From: Chryseobacterium oncorhynchi
Lineage (GTDB): Bacteria; Bacteroidota; Bacteroidia; Flavobacteriales; Weeksellaceae
DNA length: 64,000 nucleotides
Assembly (NCBI RefSeq): GCF_002899895.1
Contig: NZ_PPEI02000005.1
Location: 124,001-188,000, forward strand
Direction: 5' to 3'
Below, in pieces: positions 16,394 to 23,931 of the stretch. The notes beneath the pieces are model-generated. The model searched no databases. It saw only the letters and a list, made by a program, of their open reading frames with translations, and was not told where the DNA came from. The position numbers were made by a program, and so were the translations under genes. The stretch's first letter is position 1. The number at the start of each line of letters is the position of its first letter.

Positions 16394-17410
16394 ATGAGCG
16401 ACTCTATAATTTTAGGTATTGAATCGTCTTGCGACGACACCTCAGCAGCTATCATCAAGGGGAATTCTATTCTTTCAAATATTGCTGCGAATCAGGCCAT
16501 CCATAAAGAATATGGAGGTGTAGTGCCTGAATTGGCTTCGCGAGCCCATCAACAAAATATAATCCCCGTTGTTGAAAAATCTTTTACCAAAGCAAATATA
16601 CAACAAAATGCTATCTCTGCTATAGGATTTACACGCGGCCCCGGACTTTTGGGATCACTTCTTGTAGGAACATCATTTGCTAAGTCTTTGGCTATGAGCC
16701 TTAATGTTCCATTAATTGAAGTTAATCACCTTCAAGCCCATATTTTGGCCCATTTCATCGAAGATGCAAATCCTATGCCGCCTACTTTTCCTTTTCTTTG
16801 TCTTACCGTAAGTGGTGGACATACCATGATTGTATTGGTAAAGGACTATTTTGATATGGAAATCATCGGAAAAACAATTGATGATGCCGCAGGAGAAGCT
16901 TTCGACAAGATCGGAAAGATCTTTGATCTGGATTACCCTGCAGGACCTATTATTGACAGGCTTGCAAAGGAAGGAAATCCTGATGCTTTTAAGTTCAACA
17001 AACCGAAGTTGGAAAACTTCGACTATTCTTTCAGTGGTATTAAAACTTCTGTTTTATATTTCATTCAAAAGGAAGTTAGAAAAAACCCTGATTTCATTAA
17101 GGAAAACCTCAACGATCTTTGTGCTTCGGTACAAAAATGCATCATTGAGATCTTAATGAACAAGCTAGAAAAAGCGGCCAAGGAACTTGATATCAAGGAA
17201 GTTGCCATTGCCGGTGGTGTATCTGCCAATTCTGCTCTTAGAAAAGCTATGGAAGATAACAAAGAAAGACTCGGCTGGGGTATTTACATTCCAAAATTTG
17301 AATATACTACTGATAATGCTGCCATGATTGCCATGGTTGCACAACTGAAGTTTGAAAGAGGAGAATTTACAGATTTGAGAACTTCAGCAACTGCAAAATA
17401 TGATTTATGA
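16394..17410 (+). CDS. tsaD: tRNA N6-adenosine threonylcarbamoyltransferase TsaD
   Basis: This 338-residue protein is the Kae1/TsaD enzyme that moves the threonylcarbamoyl group onto A37 of ANN-decoding tRNAs. The start ILGIESSCDDTSAAI, the metal-binding H-x3-H (NHLQAH, about 112-117), LTVSGGHT (about 136-143), DDAAGEAFDKIGK and AGGVSANSALR are all present. Length and motifs are those of an intact, functional enzyme. Its stop overlaps the start of the next gene (ATGA), linking it to an unknown protein and rsmE. Both partner modules of t6A synthesis (TsaB, TsaC, TsaE) must lie elsewhere. Confidence 0.97.
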   Translation: MSDSIILGIESSCDDTSAAIIKGNSILSNIAANQAIHKEYGGVVPELASRAHQQNIIPVVEKSFTKANIQQNAISAIGFTRGPGLLGSLLVGTSFAKSLAMSLNVPLIEVNHLQAHILAHFIEDANPMPPTFPFLCLTVSGGHTMIVLVKDYFDMEIIGKTIDDAAGEAFDKIGKIFDLDYPAGPIIDRLAKEGNPDAFKFNKPKLENFDYSFSGIKTSVLYFIQKEVRKNPDFIKENLNDLCASVQKCIIEILMNKLEKAAKELDIKEVAIAGGVSANSALRKAMEDNKERLGWGIYIPKFEYTTDNAAMIAMVAQLKFERGEFTDLRTSATAKYDL

Positions 17411-17802
17411 AAATACTCTTAGAAGAAAAATTACTGGGAACACATTCTAAAAAGAACTCAAAATATTACTGGATTTTAGAAACAATTACAGGAAAAAATG
17501 AGAACTCAGAGGATTCTTTAGATTATTTTCCGTCAAGTTCTGAAAAAGGATATATCCAGGATATAAAAGAGGAAATTTTAAAATCAATAAATTCTGAACA
17601 TCTTTTCAGTTTTCCTTACACTCCAAAAGAAGGAGATTATTTGTCCATTAAAAATAACCTGAGAAAGCAGGAATATTTAAATCTGATTTTCATTAATAAC
17701 AATTGGATAGAAGAAATATTTATGTGCTCTTATCGGGACTGTGATGGCGATATATACACAACCATCAAAACAGGAGTTGCATTTTTAACTCAGGATATAT
17801 GA
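17407..17802 (+). CDS. Unknown protein between tsaD and rsmE
   Basis: This is a 131-residue soluble protein with no signal or membrane segment. It begins MKILLEEKLLGTHSKKNSKY and ends in a strand-rich part (MCSYRDCDGDIYTTIKTGVAF). It overlaps tsaD by four bases at its start (ATGA) and rsmE by four bases at its end, so the three are translated from one message. The small size and acidic composition fit an accessory or immunity-like protein, but no family is recognised. Confidence 0.8.
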   Translation: MKILLEEKLLGTHSKKNSKYYWILETITGKNENSEDSLDYFPSSSEKGYIQDIKEEILKSINSEHLFSFPYTPKEGDYLSIKNNLRKQEYLNLIFINNNWIEEIFMCSYRDCDGDIYTTIKTGVAFLTQDI

Positions 17803-18494
17803 AATTATTTTACGGAGAAATAGCTCATCAACAAGTTATTATCAATGATGATGAGCAACAACATATGGTAAAGGTTCTTCGCATGAAAGATGGAGAAGAA
17901 ATTCATGTGACGGATGGAAAAGGGAAACTGGCTTCCGGAAAACTTATTATAGAGGGAAAGAAAGCGAGTATTGATGTAGCTGAAATTAAGGAAGACCTCC
18001 CAGACTTTAATCCCAGACTTCATATTGCGATTGCTCCAACGAAGAACATTGACCGTATAGAATTTTTTGTAGAAAAGGCTGTAGAAATGGGAATTTCTGA
18101 GATCAGTATTATTGTGACTGAAAAAACAGAACGTAAGAACATCAATATAGACAAAATCAGAAAGCAGGCTATTGCTGCCTCAAAGCAAAGTTTAAGGTTC
18201 CATTTTCCGGTCATTAACGACGCTATAAAGCTACCTGATTTTCTGAAAAGCATTGATCCTGAAACTACTTTTGTAGCGCATTGTCATGAAAATCTGGAAA
18301 GAATAGATCTTAAAAATATACCTTCTCTGGAACAAATTACTTTCTTAATTGGCCCTGAAGGTGATTTTTCTGAAAAGGAAATTTCATTTCTGGCAGAGAA
18401 TAACATCAAGGCTGTTTCATTAGGTAACCAGAGATTGAGAACTGAAACTGCCGGCGTGTTCGTCGCAGCCTGGAATTATTATAATATGATATAA
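17799..18494 (+). CDS. rsmE: 16S rRNA (uracil1498-N3)-methyltransferase RsmE
   Basis: This 231-residue SPOUT-family enzyme methylates N3 of U1498 in 16S rRNA with S-adenosylmethionine. An N-terminal PUA-like part (about 1-70, with DDEQQHMVKVLRMKDGEEI) precedes the knotted methyltransferase domain: KNIDRIEFFVEKAVEMG (about 77-93), FLIGPEGDFSEKEI (about 185-198) and SLGNQRLRTETAG (about 207-220). All expected motifs are intact. It is the last gene of the coupled tsaD set. Confidence 0.95.
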   Translation: MKLFYGEIAHQQVIINDDEQQHMVKVLRMKDGEEIHVTDGKGKLASGKLIIEGKKASIDVAEIKEDLPDFNPRLHIAIAPTKNIDRIEFFVEKAVEMGISEISIIVTEKTERKNINIDKIRKQAIAASKQSLRFHFPVINDAIKLPDFLKSIDPETTFVAHCHENLERIDLKNIPSLEQITFLIGPEGDFSEKEISFLAENNIKAVSLGNQRLRTETAGVFVAAWNYYNMI

Positions 18495-18526
18495 AACTTA
18501 TTTTGAAAAAGGTGGATAATATATGA

Positions 18527-19169
18527 TTATTCTGTAATCCATTTACCATTTTTTCTATACTGATAGGTTTCCCCGTGTTCGTCATTAATTTGGACGCTTT
18601 GAAGAACCAATTTTCCTTTTTCCCAGGCATAAACCTTGAAGTAGGTATCTGTAGGCCCAATGTGATAATCAGAAACGATTTTCTTTTTTACAGGATCTAT
18701 TTTAGGATTAATAATGGTATCCATCGGTTTATAGTATTCATACTTTCTGGTATTTTTGTTATAAAGCCAAAAGCTGGACGATGAAGTATAGTTTCCTGCC
18801 TGATTAACAAGTTCTATATCATTTAATCCGTCAAAATTAATATCCTGATTAATACTAAAAAAGGCTTCTCCTTCATTTAAAACCGAAATGGTATCAACAA
18901 TAATTTTTTGATGAAGAATCCCTTTATCAAATATTTCGATGGATTTAAAATCAATGGTTTCATTGGATCTTTTTATTCCTTCAAGTGTATAAACATACCC
19001 ATTTCCTCTTAGGGTTTTTGAAAAAGGGATGGTGACTGTATCTACATCCTCTTCCACTTGTAAGGGTTTAATAATACTGCTCTTCATTAGCCATATTTTC
19101 TTTTTCGGCTGTTGCTTTTTTACCACAGCTCATTAAGATTATTCCAATGAAGAGCACTATTTTTTTCAC
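18527..19169 (-). pseudogene. Frameshifted lipoprotein gene
   Basis: A GTG start at 19169 overlaps the stop of the upstream gene (GTGA) and opens a clear lipoprotein signal (MKKIVLFIGIILMSCGKK), but the frame hits TAA at 19068-19070 after 33 codons. The rest of the protein is open in the next frame from KPLQVEEDVDTVTIPFSK to 18527 (about 180 residues, with INQDINFDGLNDIELVNQ resembling FG-GAP/calcium-binding beta repeats). One extra T near 19071 accounts for both frames: removing it gives EEQYY joined to KPLQVEE. The gene is either inactivated or the base is a sequencing error. A frame starting at 19126 would give a 199-residue product lacking the signal, which is unlikely to be native. Confidence 0.75.
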
Positions 19170-20005
19170 ACTTCCAATAGCCTGTTTTTGCGTTTAAAAA
19201 TATGATAAGGGAAAAATGCGGCAATCACAAAAGGGATTAAATTCAGGGCACCTGCAAGAACAAATTCGTAGGTGTATAAATGGAATATAATGATGAACAG
19301 CATAAAAAATGTAAGCAGTTTTCTATTAAAAGCTCCTGCAAAACAAAGAAACTGAAGTCCAATCCCCGTTACAGTCAGTACAACCCAGAAATTATCATAA
19401 GTATAGACTTGTTTTATCCATTCCGGGACTACTCTGTCTGCCATCAGATAGTTTTCATAGGTATTTAACTTTGCGGCATCTTTGTCTATCCACAGCAGTT
19501 TATCTGTATGTTTAAGAATATTTTTTGCAGTTCCTAAAAACTTACTCATCCCAGCCAAACTGTATGTTATTAAAAGTCCAAGATAAAAATACTGAACCTG
19601 TTTATAATCTTTTTCATCAAGATTCTTGGGAAGCAGAAAGATGCTCAGGAAAAATCCGAGTATTATAAGATGATTGGTATGACGGATTCCAAAATTTGCA
19701 GATATGGGAAGATTAATGACCGTGATCAGTAAAAATATCAGCACATTAAGTATATAAGATTGTTTGATAAGCGAAGCCACGATGCATATTCCACAAGCAA
19801 CTAAAAGCCCTATGAAAAGCGGCGCACCCGGATACTCCGGAAACATCATTTTCTGAATCCACAAAGCAGGTTCATAAAGTTCCTTTGGCCTTCCCGTAAG
19901 TTCAGCAAATCTCCCATATTGAGCCACCAACCAATACAAACCAAATATTCTTATGGCATAGTAAGCAATTTTATAATTGAATACAGTAAGCTGAGCGTAT
20001 TTCAT
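19166..20005 (-). CDS. Multi-helix membrane protein, HTTM-like
   Basis: This 279-residue protein has about seven to eight hydrophobic helices (for example FIGLLVACGICIVASLI, LIILGFFLSIFLL and LLTFFMLFIIIFHLY). The arrangement, with a histidine-containing motif in helix regions (FGIRHTNHLIIL), resembles HTTM-type (vitamin-K-dependent carboxylase-like) proteins, but I would not assign activity. Its start overlaps the stop of the upstream gene (TAATG) and its stop overlaps the GTG start of the lipoprotein gene. The three are a coupled unit of probable envelope function. Confidence 0.75.
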   Translation of the reverse strand: MKYAQLTVFNYKIAYYAIRIFGLYWLVAQYGRFAELTGRPKELYEPALWIQKMMFPEYPGAPLFIGLLVACGICIVASLIKQSYILNVLIFLLITVINLPISANFGIRHTNHLIILGFFLSIFLLPKNLDEKDYKQVQYFYLGLLITYSLAGMSKFLGTAKNILKHTDKLLWIDKDAAKLNTYENYLMADRVVPEWIKQVYTYDNFWVVLTVTGIGLQFLCFAGAFNRKLLTFFMLFIIIFHLYTYEFVLAGALNLIPFVIAAFFPYHIFKRKNRLLEV

Positions 20006-20436
20006 TAGAGTTTGGTAATAAATGTTTTAGTAATATTCATCTTTTTCTCATCCACTTCTATTGGCCTATACTTCTCCTTGTACAATAGATATCCTTGGAA
20101 CTCCGGTAGGGCATCTTTAGCAAAAATAAGAAGCTTTTTCATATTCCCGTTCCTGTCATTATTTTGATCTATCTCTCCTCCATAGGCATTGATAATACCA
20201 TCCATATCGTTATCCGTATAGTATTTCGTATTGGTATTTAAAATTCTTAAGGTATCGCCATTTTTAACTCCGTAAAGCTTATACCTCTGTCCAAATTCTT
20301 CTCCCCCGCAAGGCACTGTAAACAACTTCCAACTGGCAAAAGGATATATTTCCTTTCTTCCAATTTCTCCCATAACAAGGCTTATTAAAGACATTATGAA
20401 AGAAAAAATGAATAAATATTTGGTGTATTTTTTCAT
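20005..20436 (-). CDS. Membrane-anchored exported protein, unknown function
   Basis: This 143-residue protein has an N-terminal hydrophobic segment (YLFIFSFIMSLISLVMG, about 7-24) that could be a signal anchor. The mature part is soluble, with KLFTVPCGGEEFGQRYKLYG and an acidic loop (TDNDMDGIINAYGG, about 72-85) that looks like a calcium-binding EF-hand-type turn. Such proteins are often encoded beside HTTM-like membrane proteins in this group. It begins four bases after the trmH stop, so it may share its transcript. Confidence 0.75.
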   Translation of the reverse strand: MKKYTKYLFIFSFIMSLISLVMGEIGRKEIYPFASWKLFTVPCGGEEFGQRYKLYGVKNGDTLRILNTNTKYYTDNDMDGIINAYGGEIDQNNDRNGNMKKLLIFAKDALPEFQGYLLYKEKYRPIEVDEKKMNITKTFITKL

Positions 20437-20440
20437 GAAT

Positions 20441-21109
20441 CTAAAGTATATTTTGTTCGGCTAAATATTTTGCATAAATCTCCTTTCCGCTACTGATGGA
20501 GTTTACTGCCCATCGGACTTGCATTTCCAAAAGCTTTTGTTCATTAAGCTTATAGTCAATATTTGATTTAAGAAGCTTCTGCTTTAGCTCATACATGCAG
20601 ATTCCTGCCGCTACAGAAACATTATAACTTCTTGTAAAGCCAAACATTGGAATAGCCAGTGTTTCATCTGCAAAATCAATTACTTCTTCAGAAACTCCTG
20701 CCTGTTCAGTTCCGAAAACAAGGGCTATAGGTTCTGTAATTTCATATTCAGGAAGCATTACTGCATTTTTTTCAAGAGATACAGCCAAAATTTTATATCC
20801 TCTGTCCTTAATATTCTGCAGAGAGGCAATATTCTTAGGCATTTTTTCAACTTCAACCCATGTTTCTGCCCCTTTAGTAACGGTAAGATTGGGATTGAAA
20901 ACATTCTCTTCCTCCATGGCAACTACCTTATGGAAAGCACAGGCTTCCACTGATCTTATGATAGCCGCAGCATTTCTGAACTGGTACACATCATCCATCA
21001 CAGGAAGCACAAAATCAGAACTTTCTTTAGAGAAATGTTCAATCTTTGCCAGTCTTTCTTCTGTTAAAAACTGTTTTAAATATTCAAAAGTTTGTGCTAA
21101 ATCTTTCAT
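20441..21109 (-). CDS. trmH: tRNA/rRNA 2'-O-methyltransferase, TrmH family
   Basis: This 222-residue SPOUT enzyme is most like TrmH (tRNA Gm18 methyltransferase). The three family motifs are visible: motif 1 RNAAAIIRSVEACAFHKVVA (about 46-65), motif 2 ALVFGTEQAGVS (about 128-139) and motif 3 AIPMFGFTRSYNVSVAAGI (about 152-170), the latter forming the knot and SAM site. The N-terminal helix (LTEERLAKIEHFSKE) resembles TrmH rather than the longer RlmB. Rather short C-terminus after motif 3. The specific RNA target is by similarity only. Confidence 0.88.
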   Translation of the reverse strand: MKDLAQTFEYLKQFLTEERLAKIEHFSKESSDFVLPVMDDVYQFRNAAAIIRSVEACAFHKVVAMEEENVFNPNLTVTKGAETWVEVEKMPKNIASLQNIKDRGYKILAVSLEKNAVMLPEYEITEPIALVFGTEQAGVSEEVIDFADETLAIPMFGFTRSYNVSVAAGICMYELKQKLLKSNIDYKLNEQKLLEMQVRWAVNSISSGKEIYAKYLAEQNIL

Positions 21110-21190
21110 TCATTTTCAAATCTTTGCAAATTAACGTAATTTTGGAGTATGAAGCCTAATTGAGGCCCAATTCTTAATTAAAAATAGTAC

Positions 21191-22219
21191 ATGAAGCGAA
21201 AAGTCCTGCTCATCTATACCGGAGGAACCATCGGTATGGAAAAAGATTATGAAACCGGTAGTCTACGTGCCTTTGATTTTGGTAATATCTTTGAAAAGAT
21301 GCCTGAAATGAAGCTTATGGAATGTGAAGTTTTCGTACATCCCTTTGCAAAACCACTGGACTCTTCGGATATGGGGCCTGAAGAATGGAAAGTAATTGCT
21401 AACTATATTCTAAAAAATTATAATGACTATGATGGTTTTCTGATTCTTCACGGAACAGATACTATGTCTTATACTGCTTCGGCACTAAGCTTCATGTTAA
21501 AAGGTTTAAGGAAACCTGTGATCATGACCGGTTCCCAACTTCCTATTGGCGATCTGAGAACGGATGCCAAGGAAAATCTTCTGACCAGCCTTTATTATGC
21601 AAGTCTTTATGAGAATGATGAAGCGGTTATTCAGGAGGTTGCCATTTATTTCGAATATAAATTATTACGCGGTAACAGAACATTGAAGTATTCTGCGGAG
21701 TATTTTGATGCCTATTCAAGTCCTAATTATCCTATTTTAGGGCAATCCGGTGTTCATTTAAACATTATCAAGGATAATCTCTTCCGTTGTGATCCTGAAG
21801 TAGAGTTTCACGTGGATGAACATATTTCCGAAGATATTCTATTCTGGAGAATTTTCCCGGGTATGCATTTGAGCCACTTTAGAGAAATTCCTAAAATGAA
21901 AGTTCTTATTCTGCAGGTTTTCGGTTCAGGAACGATCTTCAGTAGTTCTAAAACACAGGAAACGCTTCAGGAAATCAGAAATAACGGTACTGAGATTGTG
22001 GTGGTAAGTCAATGTATTTCAGGAGGTATATCGTTCGGAAAATATGAGAACAGTAACATTTTTTCAAGAATAGGAGCCATTAGCGGTAGAGATATGACTG
22101 CAGAGACGGCCATTACTAAAGCTATGCACTTGATAGACAACCCTAATTACTCTGGAAGTTTCGCAGATAACTTTACCAAAAGCCTTTGCGGAGAAATTAC
22201 TGCTGAAAAAATGCACTAA
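21191..22219 (+). CDS. ansA: Type I (cytoplasmic) L-asparaginase
   Basis: This 342-residue enzyme hydrolyses L-asparagine to aspartate and ammonia. The two catalytic threonine regions are present: YTGGTIGME (about 9-17) and LHGTDTMSYTASAL (about 86-99), with the substrate loop TGSQLPIGDLRTDAKENL (about 114-131). There is no signal peptide, in line with the type I, low-affinity enzyme. A TAATTTTG element (21137-21144) lies before the start and could be its -7 box, but no matching -33 box was seen. The gene is divergent from trmH. Confidence 0.95.
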   Translation: MKRKVLLIYTGGTIGMEKDYETGSLRAFDFGNIFEKMPEMKLMECEVFVHPFAKPLDSSDMGPEEWKVIANYILKNYNDYDGFLILHGTDTMSYTASALSFMLKGLRKPVIMTGSQLPIGDLRTDAKENLLTSLYYASLYENDEAVIQEVAIYFEYKLLRGNRTLKYSAEYFDAYSSPNYPILGQSGVHLNIIKDNLFRCDPEVEFHVDEHISEDILFWRIFPGMHLSHFREIPKMKVLILQVFGSGTIFSSSKTQETLQEIRNNGTEIVVVSQCISGGISFGKYENSNIFSRIGAISGRDMTAETAITKAMHLIDNPNYSGSFADNFTKSLCGEITAEKMH

Positions 22220-22222
22220 AAA

Positions 22223-22253
22223 TTTGGTATTTAAATAAAATATCCTATTTTTG
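22223..22253 (+). promoter_or_regulatory. Promoter of tRNA-Ser
   Basis: TTTG at 22223-22226, a 19-base spacer, then TATTTTTG at 22246-22253: an exact match to the Bacteroidetes promoter. The start of the tRNA at 22265 leaves a few bases of leader. The -33 box begins four bases after the ansA stop codon. Confidence 0.8.
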
Positions 22254-22264
22254 CAATCTCAAAA

Positions 22265-22351
22265 AGAGAGGTGTCCGAGTGGTTGAAGGAGCTACCCTGG
22301 AAAGGTAGTATACGGGTAACTGTATCGAGGGTTCGAATCCCTTCCTCTCTG
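22265..22351 (+). tRNA. tRNA-Ser (anticodon GGA)
   Basis: The 87-base gene folds as a class II tRNA: the acceptor arm AGAGAGG (22265-22271) pairs with CCTCTCT (22344-22350), and the anticodon stem CTACC/GGTAG encloses the loop CTGGAAA with anticodon GGA, reading UCC and UCU. A long variable arm (TATACGGGTAACTGTATC region) and the T-loop TTCGAAT are typical of serine tRNAs. The discriminator base is G and only CA follows, so the CCA end must be added after transcription. Confidence 0.95.
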
Positions 22352-22362
22352 CAAGAAAATAA

Positions 22363-22398
22363 AAGTCTGTGCTAGTTTTAGCACAGACTTATTTTTTT
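22363..22398 (+). terminator. Terminator of tRNA-Ser
   Basis: A 12-base-pair perfect stem (AAGTCTGTGCTA, 22363-22374, with 22379-22390) with a GTTT loop is followed by ATTTTTTT. Confidence 0.9.
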
Positions 22399-22542
22399 GG
22401 TCCAAACATCTTATTTATTTTCAAATTTCATACCCATAAGTATTTCTACTCAATACAAGAATTGGTTATTTATACTATATTGAATTTGCGCTGTTCTTCG
22501 TTTCTTTGGAGTATAAACTAACCATCTAAAATCCAAATCGAT

Positions 22543-22959
22543 ATGACATCAACTAGCGTAAACGCAAATTCTTCCGGCCAAGTAACACTTGGAAACGGGG
22601 CACAGTTCTGGGTGTATCTTTCACCGCAAAATGATACTTCTAAAATGATTTCTACCTGGCGCGTAACTTTTTCGCAGGGAAACTGGAGTGATTTCATCTC
22701 AAGTGAAAATCCTACTAAGCAGATTCAAACTCCTCATCTTTCAGGAATCTTTGATATTAAGGTAGAATTATTAAGTGGATCTACGGGTACATGGCGTCAG
22801 ATTCCGCCTCAAACAGGAAGTAATAATGAAATAGGTTGTAATTCCAACTGCGCTTCCATGGTAGGCATCGTTGCAGACAGTCAAAATCCACTTATCGGTT
22901 CCATCAACGCCCATTTTTGGACAACATGGGACGCTATGTGCGGTGTTGGAGCGAATTAA
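22543..22959 (+). CDS. Unrecognised 138-residue protein
   Basis: The protein begins MTSTSVNANSSGQVTLGNGA and has no signal peptide. Its composition is rich in Ser, Thr, Asn, Gly and Trp with alternating strands (AQFWVYLSPQND, then STWRVTFSQGNW), as in small beta-sandwich or lectin-like proteins. A cysteine-rich stretch lies near residues 98-104 (GCNSNCASM) and another Cys is near the end (AMCGVG). No family is recognised. The gene stands alone between two terminators, with a 145-base leader region after the tRNA terminator. Expression as a single gene and lack of a leader suggest a cytoplasmic or non-classically released product. Confidence 0.75.
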   Translation: MTSTSVNANSSGQVTLGNGAQFWVYLSPQNDTSKMISTWRVTFSQGNWSDFISSENPTKQIQTPHLSGIFDIKVELLSGSTGTWRQIPPQTGSNNEIGCNSNCASMVGIVADSQNPLIGSINAHFWTTWDAMCGVGAN

Positions 22960-22985
22960 ACACAAATAAACCAGTCCATAAAACC

Positions 22986-23026
22986 AAATTGCCACAGTAT
23001 TTTACATATTGTGGCAATTTATTTTT
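22986..23026 (+). terminator. Terminator of the 138-residue protein gene
   Basis: An 11-base-pair perfect stem (AAATTGCCACA, 22986-22996, with 23010-23020) with a 13-base loop is followed by ATTTTT. Confidence 0.85.
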
Positions 23027-23121
23027 CTCTATTATCAGGTTCAATAAAGCAATCCCTGAGTACAGGAATTTGTTTATTTACTTTTTTACTAAATTCGCTT
23101 ATTCAAATAGAACTCCTCAAT

Positions 23122-23856
23122 ATGTATAAATTCCGGACAGTATTCTCACTGTTATTATTTTCAGTTTTCTTTCTATTCCCACAATTGGCAAAGGCCAGTG
23201 CTTATTGGATGGAAATTCACGGATCCGGAAAAGTAAAAGATCCTGTTAAGATTCAGGTATGCTACGGATTTATTGATGATCTCAGTGAGAGACATCGTAC
23301 TACAGGACCAGAGTTTCAGGAAATCAAAAATTTCAACTTTTTTGTTATTAATACTAAAGGAGAAAAATTAAAGATTGTGCTACAACCTAAGGGAGATCAT
23401 TGGGAGGGTTCTTTTATTCCTAATCAAGAGGGAACCTATCGTATTCTGGGCATTAATGACCAGCAACCCGTTTTGGTACGTTCCAAAAATCAACAGGAAA
23501 ATGTTCGTCCCATTGATTTTATGTGTGGCGTCTATGACATTGGCACTCATTCTGAAAACAAATCTCCTGTACAGTTTATGGATATCATTCTGCAGGAAAA
23601 AAACGGCATCTACACCATTTTCCCTTACCGAAATATGAAACCTGTTGAGAAAGGAACAATGCTACGAATTTTCAATCCCGAAAACTGGGAGAAGAATATT
23701 CCTGTGGACGAAGACCATAAGGCTGTTTTTAAACCTACTATGCCAGGGCTTTATGTTATCAGACAAGACTGGAATGAAATGACACAAGGAACATTTCTGG
23801 GCAATTTCTATGGCAAAATACGTTACCGTAATAATTTTTGTCTTTGGATCAATTGA
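23122..23856 (+). CDS. Exported DUF4198-like protein
   Basis: This 244-residue protein starts at ATG 23122, which gives a clear signal peptide (VFSLLLFSVFFLFPQLAKAS, cleavage near AKAS-AY). Longer frames upstream run through the preceding terminator. The mature part resembles DUF4198 (NikM-like periplasmic) proteins: AYWMEIHGSGKVKDPVKIQV at the start, then GDHWEGSFIPNQEGTYRILG, and PTMPGLYVIRQDW at the end. DUF4198 proteins are thought to help metal uptake across the outer membrane. The convergent TonB-dependent receptor next door fits a metal or siderophore role, but the assignment is from pattern. Confidence 0.75.
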   Translation: MYKFRTVFSLLLFSVFFLFPQLAKASAYWMEIHGSGKVKDPVKIQVCYGFIDDLSERHRTTGPEFQEIKNFNFFVINTKGEKLKIVLQPKGDHWEGSFIPNQEGTYRILGINDQQPVLVRSKNQQENVRPIDFMCGVYDIGTHSENKSPVQFMDIILQEKNGIYTIFPYRNMKPVEKGTMLRIFNPENWEKNIPVDEDHKAVFKPTMPGLYVIRQDWNEMTQGTFLGNFYGKIRYRNNFCLWIN

Positions 23857-23874
23857 ATAGAATGATATAAAATA

Positions 23875-23904
23875 AAAATCCCGGACTCAATAATCCGGGA
23901 TTTT
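23875..23904. terminator. Bidirectional terminator between convergent genes
   Basis: An 11-base-pair perfect stem (AAAATCCCGGA, 23875-23885, with 23894-23904) has A-rich and T-rich flanks, so it can end transcription from both sides (DUF4198-like gene and siderophore receptor). Confidence 0.85.
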
Positions 23905-23931
23905 TTATATGGTTACGTTTGAAGATTTATT

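Noticed and set aside
16389-16458. Longer N-terminus for TamB (start 16458)
   Set aside because: It would overlap the tsaD coding region by about 65 bases, and the added residues have no family support.
18527-19126. Intact 199-residue protein starting at 19126
   Set aside because: The lipoprotein signal with a coupled GTG start lies in the other frame just upstream, so this is better read as a frameshifted gene.
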